Shown piece after piece: positions 55,789 through 63,426 of a stretch of DNA of 64,000 nucleotides; positions within the stretch are counted from its first letter, which is position 1, and each line of letters starts with the position of its first letter. A program made the translations under genes and the position numbers. The notes under the pieces are model-generated. The model saw only the letters and a program-made list of their open reading frames with translations, was not told the origin of the DNA and made no database searches. The stretch comes from Geitlerinema sp. PCC 9228. GTDB lineage: Bacteria > Cyanobacteriota > Cyanobacteriia > Cyanobacteriales > PCC-9228. The DNA lies in NCBI RefSeq assembly GCF_001870905.1, contig NZ_LNDC01000137.1:1-64000 (forward strand), written 5' to 3'.

Positions 55789-57984
55789 ATGATACCATCG
55801 AATGAAGAACCAAGGAACGCCAGCAGCCAACCGCAACTGGAGCAAGCAGACAGTCTCATTCAAGCGGGAAATGTTCAACAATATGCCCAGTTACTGTCTA
55901 GCTACGAGTATATCGCTGCCAAAGTCAACCATCCCGAATTTGGCATCAAAGCCTTAATTGAAGATTATGGGTGGTTGGCAACCACAGAAGTAGCAACCCA
56001 TCTGAACTGGAAAACCGTGCGGGCGTTGCGTTTGATTCAGAAAGCGTTGCAGCTATCGGCACCGACCATCGAGAAAGATCGAACCCAACTGGCGTCACAT
56101 CTGTGGGGAAGGCTAATGGAGTACGAGCTCCCAGAAATTCGTCAACTCCTGGAACAAGCCCAACAAAATCAAACCAGACCTTGGTTGCGTCCGCTTGCCC
56201 CCAATTTGATGCCAGCGGGAGACCCACTGCTACATACTTTGAGAAGTGTTTCCAAGTTATGTATTTGCACACCAGCATACTATAAGCCAGCAGCAGTAGC
56301 CATCAGTGCCGATGGTTCCGTAGCGGTTTTTGCACATGGGTCAGCCGTAAAAGTATGGGATTTGACCGCAGGTACCGAACGCTTCACCTTAAAAGGTGAC
56401 GAAGGCGAAATCCAAACAGTAGCCATCAGTGCCGATGGGTCGGTAGTGGTTGCTGGATTGAAATCGGCAGATGGAATTGTCCAAGTATGGGATTTGACTA
56501 CCGGCAGCGAACGGTTTACTTTAGAGGGTCACAGCAGTGTCATTTCGTCAGTAGCGATAAGTGCGGATGGGTCGGTGGCGGTTTCTGGGTCGGATGACCA
56601 AACCATAAAGGTATGGGATTTGACTACCGGAAAGGTATGGGATTTGACTACCGGCAGCGAACGGTTTACTTTAGAGGGTCACAGTCACTGGGTTACTTCA
56701 GTAGCGATAAGTGCGGATGCTTCCGTAGCCGTTTCTGGGTCCATTGACAAGACGATCGAAGTATGGGATTTGATTACCGGCAGCAAACGTTTCACCCTAG
56801 AAGGTCACAGCCGCTGGATTGCTGCGGTAGCCATCAGTGCGGATGGGTCGGTAGCCGTTTCTGGGTCAGCAGACCGAACCGTGAAAGTTTGGGATTTGAC
56901 CGCCGGAACCCAATGCTATACCCTAAAAGGTCATATAAACAAGATTGACTCAGTAGGGATCGATGCCGATGCCTCCGTAGCGATTTCTGGTTCGGTAGAC
57001 CAATGCGTGCAAGTGTGGGATTTAACGGCTGCTACGGACAGCTTTCCTTTTCCAGGTCACCAAGACTGCGTCACCACCGTAGCGATAAGTGCGGATGGGT
57101 CGGTGGCGGTTTCTGGGTCGGATGACCAAACCATAAAGGTATGGGATGCGGCTACAGGAACCGAACGCTTTCTCCTAAAAGGTCACATTAGTTCGGTTGA
57201 ACCGAATGCTTTAGGTATCAATGCTGATGGTTCGGTAGCCGTTTCTGGTTCGCGCGATCGCATGATGAAGGTATGGGATGCGATCGATGGCACCGAACGC
57301 TTCACCCTGAAAAGCCATAGCATGTGGGTCACAGCCGTAGCAATAAGCGCCGATGGGTTGGTGGGGGCTTGTGCATCGTACTATCCATCTGACGAGGAGC
57401 CTTTCCCAAAGGTAACCGTGTGGGATTTGACCAATGGCACCGAACGTTTCACTTTGACGGGTAATGTTAATGGAGCATTCGGACAAGTAGCCATAAACAG
57501 TAATACCTCAGTAGTGGTTTTTGGGTGGGACAAAACTGTGAAAGCGTGGGATTTAAATACCGGAAACGAACGTTTTACGCTGCCCGTTACGGCTAGTCTA
57601 GGATATTCTAGCCGCGAAGCGATAAGTGCTGATGGTTCGGTGGTACTTGCCAAGTCAGAAGACAAAAGCTGGAAAGTGTGGGATTTAAATACTGGAAACG
57701 AACGTTTCACTTTACCAGATTTTAGGGAATCCTTCGTAGTCGAAGCCATAAGTGCTGATGGTTCGGTGGGGGTTTCTCGGTCGTCTTCAACGCTGACAGT
57801 TTGGAATTTAGAAACTTTAGAAGCGATCGCTTGTTTGACCACAGAACACAGACTTATGGGATGTGCCATTTCCGCCGACGGCAAAACCATATTCGCTGGA
57901 AACCAACGGGGAGTCGTTCATTTTCTGCGTCTAGAAACCCCTCAACCCACCAAATCGCCTCCAATAGGCACAATTGGGCAATAA
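55789..57984 (+). CDS. WD40-repeat protein with STAND-type helical linker but no NTPase
   Basis: A 731-residue protein. The first 150 residues are helical (SSYEYIAAKVNHPEFGIKAL, then a WLATTEVATHLNW segment and ASHLWGRLMEYELPEIRQLL), the style of the linker joining NTPase and WD40 in cyanobacterial NACHT/STAND proteins. About 13 WD40-like units follow (consensus SADGSVAVSGSDD..IKVWD), enough for two propellers, ending IACLTTEHRLMGCAISADG. The NTPase part is missing. One is encoded separately at 60376-61431. Unit sequences are almost identical in places, including a 68-base perfect repeat near 56560 and 57082. ATG at 55789 is taken as start; the frame opens further upstream at 55705. Confidence 0.88.
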   Translation: MIPSNEEPRNASSQPQLEQADSLIQAGNVQQYAQLLSSYEYIAAKVNHPEFGIKALIEDYGWLATTEVATHLNWKTVRALRLIQKALQLSAPTIEKDRTQLASHLWGRLMEYELPEIRQLLEQAQQNQTRPWLRPLAPNLMPAGDPLLHTLRSVSKLCICTPAYYKPAAVAISADGSVAVFAHGSAVKVWDLTAGTERFTLKGDEGEIQTVAISADGSVVVAGLKSADGIVQVWDLTTGSERFTLEGHSSVISSVAISADGSVAVSGSDDQTIKVWDLTTGKVWDLTTGSERFTLEGHSHWVTSVAISADASVAVSGSIDKTIEVWDLITGSKRFTLEGHSRWIAAVAISADGSVAVSGSADRTVKVWDLTAGTQCYTLKGHINKIDSVGIDADASVAISGSVDQCVQVWDLTAATDSFPFPGHQDCVTTVAISADGSVAVSGSDDQTIKVWDAATGTERFLLKGHISSVEPNALGINADGSVAVSGSRDRMMKVWDAIDGTERFTLKSHSMWVTAVAISADGLVGACASYYPSDEEPFPKVTVWDLTNGTERFTLTGNVNGAFGQVAINSNTSVVVFGWDKTVKAWDLNTGNERFTLPVTASLGYSSREAISADGSVVLAKSEDKSWKVWDLNTGNERFTLPDFRESFVVEAISADGSVGVSRSSSTLTVWNLETLEAIACLTTEHRLMGCAISADGKTIFAGNQRGVVHFLRLETPQPTKSPPIGTIGQ

Positions 57985-58082
57985 TTAACGAAAATATCAA
58001 AAAGGGGGTAGGATGGTTGTTCGTAGCGATCGCTATTTGATTGCACTACCAACAATATTATATGTAGGGGCATTTCGCGAAA
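57943..58082 (+). repeat. Copy 2 of the ~145-bp repeat at 55154-55300
   Basis: It spans the last codons of the WD40 gene and the spacer to the WD40 fragment gene. See copy 1. Confidence 0.85.
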
Positions 58083-58264
58083 CGCACAGAGGTTTAGAAG
58101 AATTTGGCGATGCACGATTAGCAGCCAATTTGATGCCGCCGGGGGGACAGCTGCTGCGTACTTTGAGCGGTCACAGCGACGGGGTCAGGTCCGTAGCCAG
58201 CAGCGCCGATGGGTCGGTAGCCGTTTCTGGCTCGCTGGACAAAACCGTGAAAGTGTGGGACGTG

Positions 58265-58400
58265 AACTCCCCCTAGACTAAGCTCCTTACGTCGCTGTAG
58301 TCGGGGCTTCTCTATCCCAAAGAACAGATAGAGTAACGGGAGTTCGCCGTTTGGATGAGGAACTTTTGCCATCATCCAACTGACCGTCATTTCTGCGAGT
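58265..58400 (-). ncRNA. Putative omega/reRNA scaffold overlapping the 3' end of tnpB
   Basis: In known TnpB systems the guide RNA comes from the tnpB 3' end through the right end, and its guide is the flanking host DNA. Here the last codons of tnpB (ending EAPTTAT) lie in the right-end hairpin region. The guide would start at about 58263 and read GTCCCACACTTTCACGG into the WD40 fragment. The 5' limit is a guess. Confidence 0.5.
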
Positions 58401-59621
58401 CAGTTTTAATTTCTTAGCCCAATATCTAGCACCTATGTTGTAACTAGCTGATAGGTCACAGTTATATTGTTTGCCACTAGAAAACGTAGCTAGGGAGTAA
58501 TTTTTTTTGCTTCGTTTAATTTTTCCACTGCCATCAAAAGCAAAGCTAGAAGTCCCACGAGGATAAACAAACTCTGTCTTCCCTCCTGCTTCAGCAAACT
58601 TTTGTTGGGTTAGGTTGACCAAAGCTCGATGTAGCCAGCCGTGAAAACGCTGTTTTAAGGTCGAACCTTTACGTCCTCCTTTAGGTCGCCACCCTTTCAG
58701 TTGCTCGAAGACAATAACTGATGCTCCGTGTTCGGTGGCGAAGTCCACAATTTGTTTAGAAGACTGTTGGGCGATGTTTCGGTTATATTGACGAGCTTTT
58801 CGATACCAAGTGGAACAAAAACCTTTATAGAGATTTTTGGTTAAACGGGCTTTCTTTCTGATTCGAGATAAACGCTTATCGCGACGGTCTATGTTAACCG
58901 AAGGGTGAATAAATTTCCTTGCGGTTACAGTGCCGTCAGGATAAACGATACTGACTGTAGCTAGGGTGTTAATCCCTATGTCCACAGAGCAGACACAGTT
59001 TCCTTCTTTCTTTGCTGGCTCGATCTTAAAGGGAACACTGAGTTTGCATCCTTTCCTATTAACAATTAAAGCAGGGGATTTCATTTCAGCATTACCTAAA
59101 AGATGTCTACCCCTCTTTCGAGAAATAGCAACCTTTGTCCATACCCAATCACTCCCATTCCACACTTTAATTTCAGCGACGGTCAAACATTCAGAGAACT
59201 TAATGCACTGTTTTTTATAGAGAGAAGGATAACAACCCGTGTTTCTATTTAACTTTGGAGGTTTAGCATCTTTTCTACTCCTAATCCCAGACTGCCATCT
59301 TTGATATCGGGTAAGAAAAGAAGATACTTGTCCAATGGAAAACTCGATGGCTGCGCGTCTTAGATACGAAGGAAACTTATAAAACCTTTTTCCAAAATAC
59401 CGATATTTAGGATTAGGGTTTTTACTGGTCTTATGAATCAGTTTTTCTACTTCCGAACACCGACTCTTGGCATTAGCAATAGTTGTCCAGTGAGCGTTAA
59501 CAACGCCCACTAAATCACGACAAAAGGATCTGTACTCCTGAAGGGTTAGCATCAAGGCTTGTTGCTGTTCAGGAGTAGGTGATAAATGCCAAGAATCGGT
59601 ACGGATAGTAGAATGGCTCAT
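58287..59621 (-). CDS. tnpB: TnpB-family RNA-guided nuclease, variant without zinc-finger cysteines
   Basis: A 444-residue TnpB. The RuvC residues are present: Asp in CSVDIGINTLATV, Glu in VIVFEQLKGW and Asp in NCDLSASYNIGAR. Between the last two the canonical CxxC...CxxC zinc ribbon is replaced by TSSFAFDGSGKIKRSKKNYS and SSGKQYNC, with a single cysteine. This form is, as I recall, common among cyanobacterial TnpBs. ATG at 59621 overlaps the tnpA start region on the other strand. The 3' end encodes part of the guide-RNA scaffold. The catalytic core looks intact, so guided cleavage may persist without transposition. Confidence 0.92.
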   Translation of the reverse strand: MSHSTIRTDSWHLSPTPEQQQALMLTLQEYRSFCRDLVGVVNAHWTTIANAKSRCSEVEKLIHKTSKNPNPKYRYFGKRFYKFPSYLRRAAIEFSIGQVSSFLTRYQRWQSGIRSRKDAKPPKLNRNTGCYPSLYKKQCIKFSECLTVAEIKVWNGSDWVWTKVAISRKRGRHLLGNAEMKSPALIVNRKGCKLSVPFKIEPAKKEGNCVCSVDIGINTLATVSIVYPDGTVTARKFIHPSVNIDRRDKRLSRIRKKARLTKNLYKGFCSTWYRKARQYNRNIAQQSSKQIVDFATEHGASVIVFEQLKGWRPKGGRKGSTLKQRFHGWLHRALVNLTQQKFAEAGGKTEFVYPRGTSSFAFDGSGKIKRSKKNYSLATFSSGKQYNCDLSASYNIGARYWAKKLKLTRRNDGQLDDGKSSSSKRRTPVTLSVLWDREAPTTAT

Positions 59622-60064
59622 AATACTTTAGATATTAGCTTAGTTATGGATAAACTGTCAAGCCTGAAAACCAGCAGTCACAGTGCGTATCGTCTTCAGG
59701 ATCGTATTATTTTTAAAGTTAAATACAGAAAGAAGATCGTCACCAAAGCTATGCTTCATAGACTAGAAGAGATTTTCTCCGATGTCTGTGGGAAGTGGCG
59801 GTGTCGGTTAGTGGAGTTTGGCGGTGAGGCAGACCATGTCCATCTTTTGGTCGATGCTCATCCTGCTATGGACTTGTCTCGTTTTGTTGGAAACTTGAAG
59901 ACTGTATCTTCTAGACGTATCCGAAAAGAAAACCAAGAATACTTAGAGAAGTTTTTTTGGAAACCCTACTTTTGAAGGCTTATGGAACGATCGGTGTCGG
60001 GGGGAGAGCTAACTTGGAGACGTTGTTAAGTTATATTCAAGGAAAAAGTGCCCCTCCTAACTAG
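59613..60064 (+). pseudogene. tnpA: IS200/IS605 TnpA transposase with a one-base frameshift before the catalytic tyrosine
   Basis: A HUH transposase. The HUH motif is ADHVHLLVDAHP and the family text KTVSSRRIRKENQ and FFWKPYF is present. Translation stops at TGA 59973-59975, right after PYF. One base off, the reading continues AYGTIGVGGRANLETLLSYIQG to a stop at 60062-60064. This is the expected C-terminus, with the catalytic Tyr in LLSYIQG. Restoring one G at about 59974 (TTTTGAAGG to TTTTGGAAGG) would put back the conserved Trp and the frame. The encoded product lacks the tyrosine and should be inactive. A programmed frameshift or a sequencing error are other options. Confidence 0.85.
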
Positions 60065-60375
60065 CGACTAACCCTTCGGGTGTAGTCATAGGATGCGTCG
60101 GGGCGTTTGCTCACCACCGGCCGCGAACGCTTCACCCTCCAAGGTCACAGTGCCCCGGTCATGTCCGTAGCCAGCAGCGCCGATGGGTCGGTAGCCGTTT
60201 CTGGCTCGCATGACAATACCGTGAAAGTGTGGGATTTGCAAACGGGAGAACCAATCGCCTGTTTTGTAGCAGACCATCCCATTTTGAGCTGTGCCATTTT
60301 TTCTACAGAAACCACCATTAAAGCTGGAGACGGAGGCGGATTCGTCCATTTTCTCCGCCTGGAGAGGCCGTAGAT

Positions 60376-61431
60376 ATGTCGATCGAAACCCTGCTGCCAC
60401 CTCTCGACACTTTTGCCACCTTTCTAGCCTGCCAGGAGAATCGCTTTGTCAGCCGTCCTTGGCTTTCCCAACAAATAGCCCGCTTTTGGCAACAATACGA
60501 TCGCGGCTACTTTACCCTCGTCGGTCCTCCAGGTAGCGGCAAAAGCGCCCTCCTCGCCCACATTGCCAACACCGAACCCCATACCCTGTACTATTGCGCT
60601 CAATTCCCCGAAACCCACAAACTCGCCTTCGCCCATGGTACCCTGCTAGACTCCCTGCGTCCCCTCAGCGATACCGAACCCGACGATAGCAACGCCCTGT
60701 TTCCCTACCTGCAATGTGCCAGCCGCCACTTGCAACCGGGAGAACGGCTGCTGCTGGTTGTCGATGCCATCGATGCCATTGAAACCCACCAACAACCCCC
60801 CGGTGCCAATCGCCTCTACCTGCCGCGCTACTTACCGCCGGGCATCTTTGTGCTGGTTTCCCGCCGCCCGCAACCGCAAGAACGCACGGGATTGCTGGTG
60901 GAAACCCCTGCCGAGTTCCTGGATTTGTCCCACTATCCCCAACGCTGCTACGCCGATGTGCGCCGGTATTTACAACACGAACTGCAAAAAAACAATAGCG
61001 ACAATTCTTTGCCTGCTTGGCTGCAACAACACCAGCTTTCCCCAGAAACCGCTAGCGATCGCATTTCTGCCTACTGCCAGGGCAATTTTGGCGTTGCCAG
61101 CCACGTTCTCTACGACTTGCGCCAAGGCACAAACCTCTCCCCCGACGGCGAACTACCCCCCAGCCTCACGGCGCGTTACGCCGAATACTGGCAAACTATG
61201 ACTGCCACCGGTTTTGACGACCTTGCCACTGCCATTCTCCAGCAACTGCTGCAACAGCCCCAATCCCCAGAAGCGATCGCGCAAACCCTCGATGCGGACG
61301 AGTTTGACGTACAAACGATCCTCGATCGCTGGATTTCTTTTCTACTTACCGACACCACCACCGGCGAACCCCGCTATCGCCTTTTCCACCCCAGTTTCCG
61401 CACATTTTTGCAACAACATCTGCTAGAGTAA
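60376..61431 (+). CDS. Stand-alone STAND/NACHT-like P-loop NTPase
   Basis: A 351-residue protein. Walker A is LVGPPGSGKSALLAHIA (about residues 54-70) and Walker B LLLVVDAIDAIE (about 122-133). A C-terminal winged-helix-like part (about 275-350, ending RYRLFHPSFRTFLQQHL) is the same sequence style that precedes the linker and WD40 region in fused cyanobacterial NACHT-WD40 proteins. No effector domain precedes the NTPase, and no sensor follows. It starts two bases after the WD40 fragment gene, and a linker-WD40 gene lies 2.4 kb upstream. The simplest reading is a split STAND system working in trans. That is inference. Confidence 0.8.
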   Translation: MSIETLLPPLDTFATFLACQENRFVSRPWLSQQIARFWQQYDRGYFTLVGPPGSGKSALLAHIANTEPHTLYYCAQFPETHKLAFAHGTLLDSLRPLSDTEPDDSNALFPYLQCASRHLQPGERLLLVVDAIDAIETHQQPPGANRLYLPRYLPPGIFVLVSRRPQPQERTGLLVETPAEFLDLSHYPQRCYADVRRYLQHELQKNNSDNSLPAWLQQHQLSPETASDRISAYCQGNFGVASHVLYDLRQGTNLSPDGELPPSLTARYAEYWQTMTATGFDDLATAILQQLLQQPQSPEAIAQTLDADEFDVQTILDRWISFLLTDTTTGEPRYRLFHPSFRTFLQQHLLE

Positions 61432-61517
61432 TGCCAAATCCGTTGACAGGAAATCGGGCAACCACGGGGGGTTGCCCCTACAGGGAATTTTTGGTATAGA
61501 AACATCGGATTTCGCGT
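61431..61517. mobile_element. Short family-A MITE-like element (87 bp) abutting the NTPase stop
   Basis: Inverted ends ATGCCAAATCCG and CGGATTTCGCGT flank a core with the hairpin GGGCAACC...GGTTGCCC. Its first base is the last base of the NTPase stop codon. Confidence 0.65.
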
Positions 61518-61550
61518 AAATCCCCATATGCCTATTTTTAAAGCTTTTCC

Positions 61551-62114
61551 GTGCCCATGATTTTGCCCCTGCGCGCGGTCTTATTGCAAGTTTTACTCAC
61601 TGCGATCGCGGTTGCGATCGAAACCCCCATTTTATTTCGTGGCTTGCCTTTAAACCGCCGCCAAAGTATGAAACAAGCCGCCTTGGGAAATATCGCCGTT
61701 GCTGTGGTGGGGTGGCTGTTTTTCTTTGCCGTTCAAGCTGGTCTTCCCGCTGGCTTGCAGGAACAATTGATTAGCTACGTGTTCTTCGATCGCTTGTTTC
61801 TGGGCAACAACTGGGACCCATCGCAAGTACAAATTTTGTTAATTTTGTTCTGTTTTATCGCTTTTTTAGCCAATTTCTTTTTAAAATTTTATCTCTATCA
61901 AATTCTGGAAGAAATTCACCAAGCCCAACGCGATCGCGAACCGTTTCCCAAACTGACGAAATTTCCCCGCCACCCCTCTTTAATTCGCCAAGAAGAACTG
62001 CAGGTTACCCGAAAAAATATTAAAGAAAACCAAGGGAAATTTATTTTGTACGCCCACGCTACCAGCAACAGCGTTGTTTTGCTATTATTGCTATTACGCC
62101 AGTCCCAAATGTAG
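61551..62114 (+). CDS. fraC: Filament integrity protein FraC
   Basis: A 187-residue membrane protein with about three hydrophobic segments (about 6-24, 48-70, 95-118) and a basic C-terminal part. In Anabaena FraC sits at septa and, with FraD, supports cell-cell communication and filament integrity. The FraC pattern LPLRAVLLQVLLTAIAVAIE at the start and SYVFFDRLF in the middle fits, and a FraD-like gene follows 27 bases downstream. GTG at 61551 or ATG at 61557. Its presence suggests a filamentous host but not heterocysts. Confidence 0.78.
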   Translation: MPMILPLRAVLLQVLLTAIAVAIETPILFRGLPLNRRQSMKQAALGNIAVAVVGWLFFFAVQAGLPAGLQEQLISYVFFDRLFLGNNWDPSQVQILLILFCFIAFLANFFLKFYLYQILEEIHQAQRDREPFPKLTKFPRHPSLIRQEELQVTRKNIKENQGKFILYAHATSNSVVLLLLLLRQSQM

Positions 62115-62141
62115 CCACGCGAGAGGGGGGAAACCAAAACC

Positions 62142-63080
62142 TTGAAACTGCCTACGGTGGATCCAGTACCTTCTTGGAAAAGTTTCCTAGCCATTGGTAT
62201 AATTTCTCTTGTCTTTTCTTTGTTTTTACGGGAAAGTCTGAGCGATCGCTCTTTGATATACCATTTTTTCCACTTGCTTGGCTGGGGAAGTATTTTGTTT
62301 GGTATTTCCTGGTGGTTGCGGCAAAATAACGTGCGATTTTTAGGGGTGATTTTATATCCTTACTTACTATTTGCCCTGCTGGCCTTACTGCTATTTTCCT
62401 ATTTTCCCGAAGTTTCTCCCTTTGTTTATTGGACTGGTTGGCTGCTGGCATCCCTCACTACTACCATTTTATACAAACTCCGGGAAATTCGCTTTCAATG
62501 GCGAAAAGCTACTGCCAATTTTTATCGCGAAATAGCACTTTTGGTCAGTGCCAACTTGCTAATTGGCTGTTGGTTTCAAAGCTATCATATCTTTCAATCT
62601 TGGCTCGATGAATATCCCGCTCTTGCCAATATCAGTTTATCCCACAGTGCCTTCGTTATTCCCGTTGGCGACGAAGAAATTCCCAGTTTAGCTGCTACGA
62701 TTATCCTAGGTCGTTTGGAAGCGATCGCGCAAGAGAAAGCCAATGGAAAACCTTGGTCCCAAGTCGAATCCTGGGTTTTACAAGTTCGCACAGAGAAAAA
62801 CCAACTCAAACAGGATTCCCAGCTGGAAATAATGATACCAAACCTACGCATCCGCCAATATTGGCTACCACAAATCTCAGCACAAAAAAATGAAAATGGC
62901 TATCCAATCAAACTCCAAGCCACTTGGCAAGGACCCAATGCCACCGGCGAAGGCTATGCTTGGTATAAAAGCTGTACCATCGAACCCATTTCCCCCAACC
63001 CCCCAAACGACCAAGTAGAAAACACTGGTCAGCTACGCTGCGATAGGGAGATTCAATACGAATCTTTAGCATCAAATTAG
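62142..63080 (+). CDS. fraD: Septal junction protein FraD (DUF5357)
   Basis: A 312-residue protein with five predicted N-terminal membrane helices (within residues 15-165) and a C-terminal extracytoplasmic domain of about 140 residues. This is the layout of FraD, a part of the septal junction plug. The TTG start at 62142 follows a GAGAGGGGGG ribosome site. It is co-directional with fraC, 27 bases downstream, as in filamentous cyanobacteria. Confidence 0.78.
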   Translation: MKLPTVDPVPSWKSFLAIGIISLVFSLFLRESLSDRSLIYHFFHLLGWGSILFGISWWLRQNNVRFLGVILYPYLLFALLALLLFSYFPEVSPFVYWTGWLLASLTTTILYKLREIRFQWRKATANFYREIALLVSANLLIGCWFQSYHIFQSWLDEYPALANISLSHSAFVIPVGDEEIPSLAATIILGRLEAIAQEKANGKPWSQVESWVLQVRTEKNQLKQDSQLEIMIPNLRIRQYWLPQISAQKNENGYPIKLQATWQGPNATGEGYAWYKSCTIEPISPNPPNDQVENTGQLRCDREIQYESLASN

Positions 63081-63126
63081 GTATGCAAATCTGATTCGTA
63101 CAAACCACATTTCATACCAAATCTGA

Positions 63127-63247
63127 TACGAAATCCGATATTGCTAAACCACAAACATAACCCAAACCATCCCCCCCTTTACAAGGCTGACAACAGGAGG
63201 GTCTGACCCGCTTGCACGATCGGGGCTTGCCAGTATGGATTTGGTAT
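63127..63247. mobile_element. MITE-like element, family A (121 bp)
   Basis: Ends ATACGAAATCCG and TGGATTTGGTAT. Nearly identical to 55502-55622. Its right end abuts the family-B element. Confidence 0.88.
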
Positions 63248-63372
63248 AATACCATTTCCTTCATAATATGCAAGAGATAATAGAGGCATTTTTGTAGGGG
63301 CGCAACGCGTGAGCGCCCCTACCAGGGAAATTGGAAAATTCCAGAAAATTATTGTTTTTCAGAAATGGTATA
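63247..63372 (-). mobile_element. MITE-like element, family B (126 bp)
   Basis: Reverse-orientation copy of 37767-37886. Ends TAATACCATTTCC and AGAAATGGTATA. The centre is a hairpin GTAGGGGCGC...GCGCCCCTAC. With the family-A copy it fills most of the fraD-truB gap (63081-63426), and nothing else is seen there. Confidence 0.88.
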
Positions 63373-63426
63373 AGATATAAAAAAACAACCTGTCTTTGAT
63401 TGAAAAGCAGACATTATGGTTAAAAT

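Larger units (their letters stand above)
58264..60108 (-). mobile_element. IS200/IS605-family element (tnpB plus frameshifted tnpA)
   Basis: Divergent tnpA and tnpB genes with overlapping starts sit between two sub-terminal hairpins. Right-end hairpin: CCCC-GACTA with TAGTC-GGGG at about 58270-58306. Left-end hairpin: GACTAACCC, loop TTC, GGGT-G-TAGTC at 60066-60087. Borders are set from where the WD40 frame rejoins (uncertain by one or two bases). No target duplication is seen, as expected for this family. Confidence 0.88.
58013..60373 (+). pseudogene. Second WD40 gene, shortened and split by an IS200/IS605 element
   Basis: The left piece (to about 58263) reads LAANLMPPGGQLLRTLSGHS, matching the linker end of the first WD40 gene, then one WD40 unit ending KTVKVWDV. 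The right piece (from about 60109) resumes LTTGRERFTLQGHS, has one more unit, and ends with the family C-terminus (PIACFVADHPILSC...HFLRLERP). Joining 58263 to 60109 restores a single frame through KVWDVLTTGRERF. The gene has lost most of its helical linker and all but two repeats, so it was degenerate or much shortened even before insertion. Its stop is two bases before the NTPase ATG. Confidence 0.8.
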
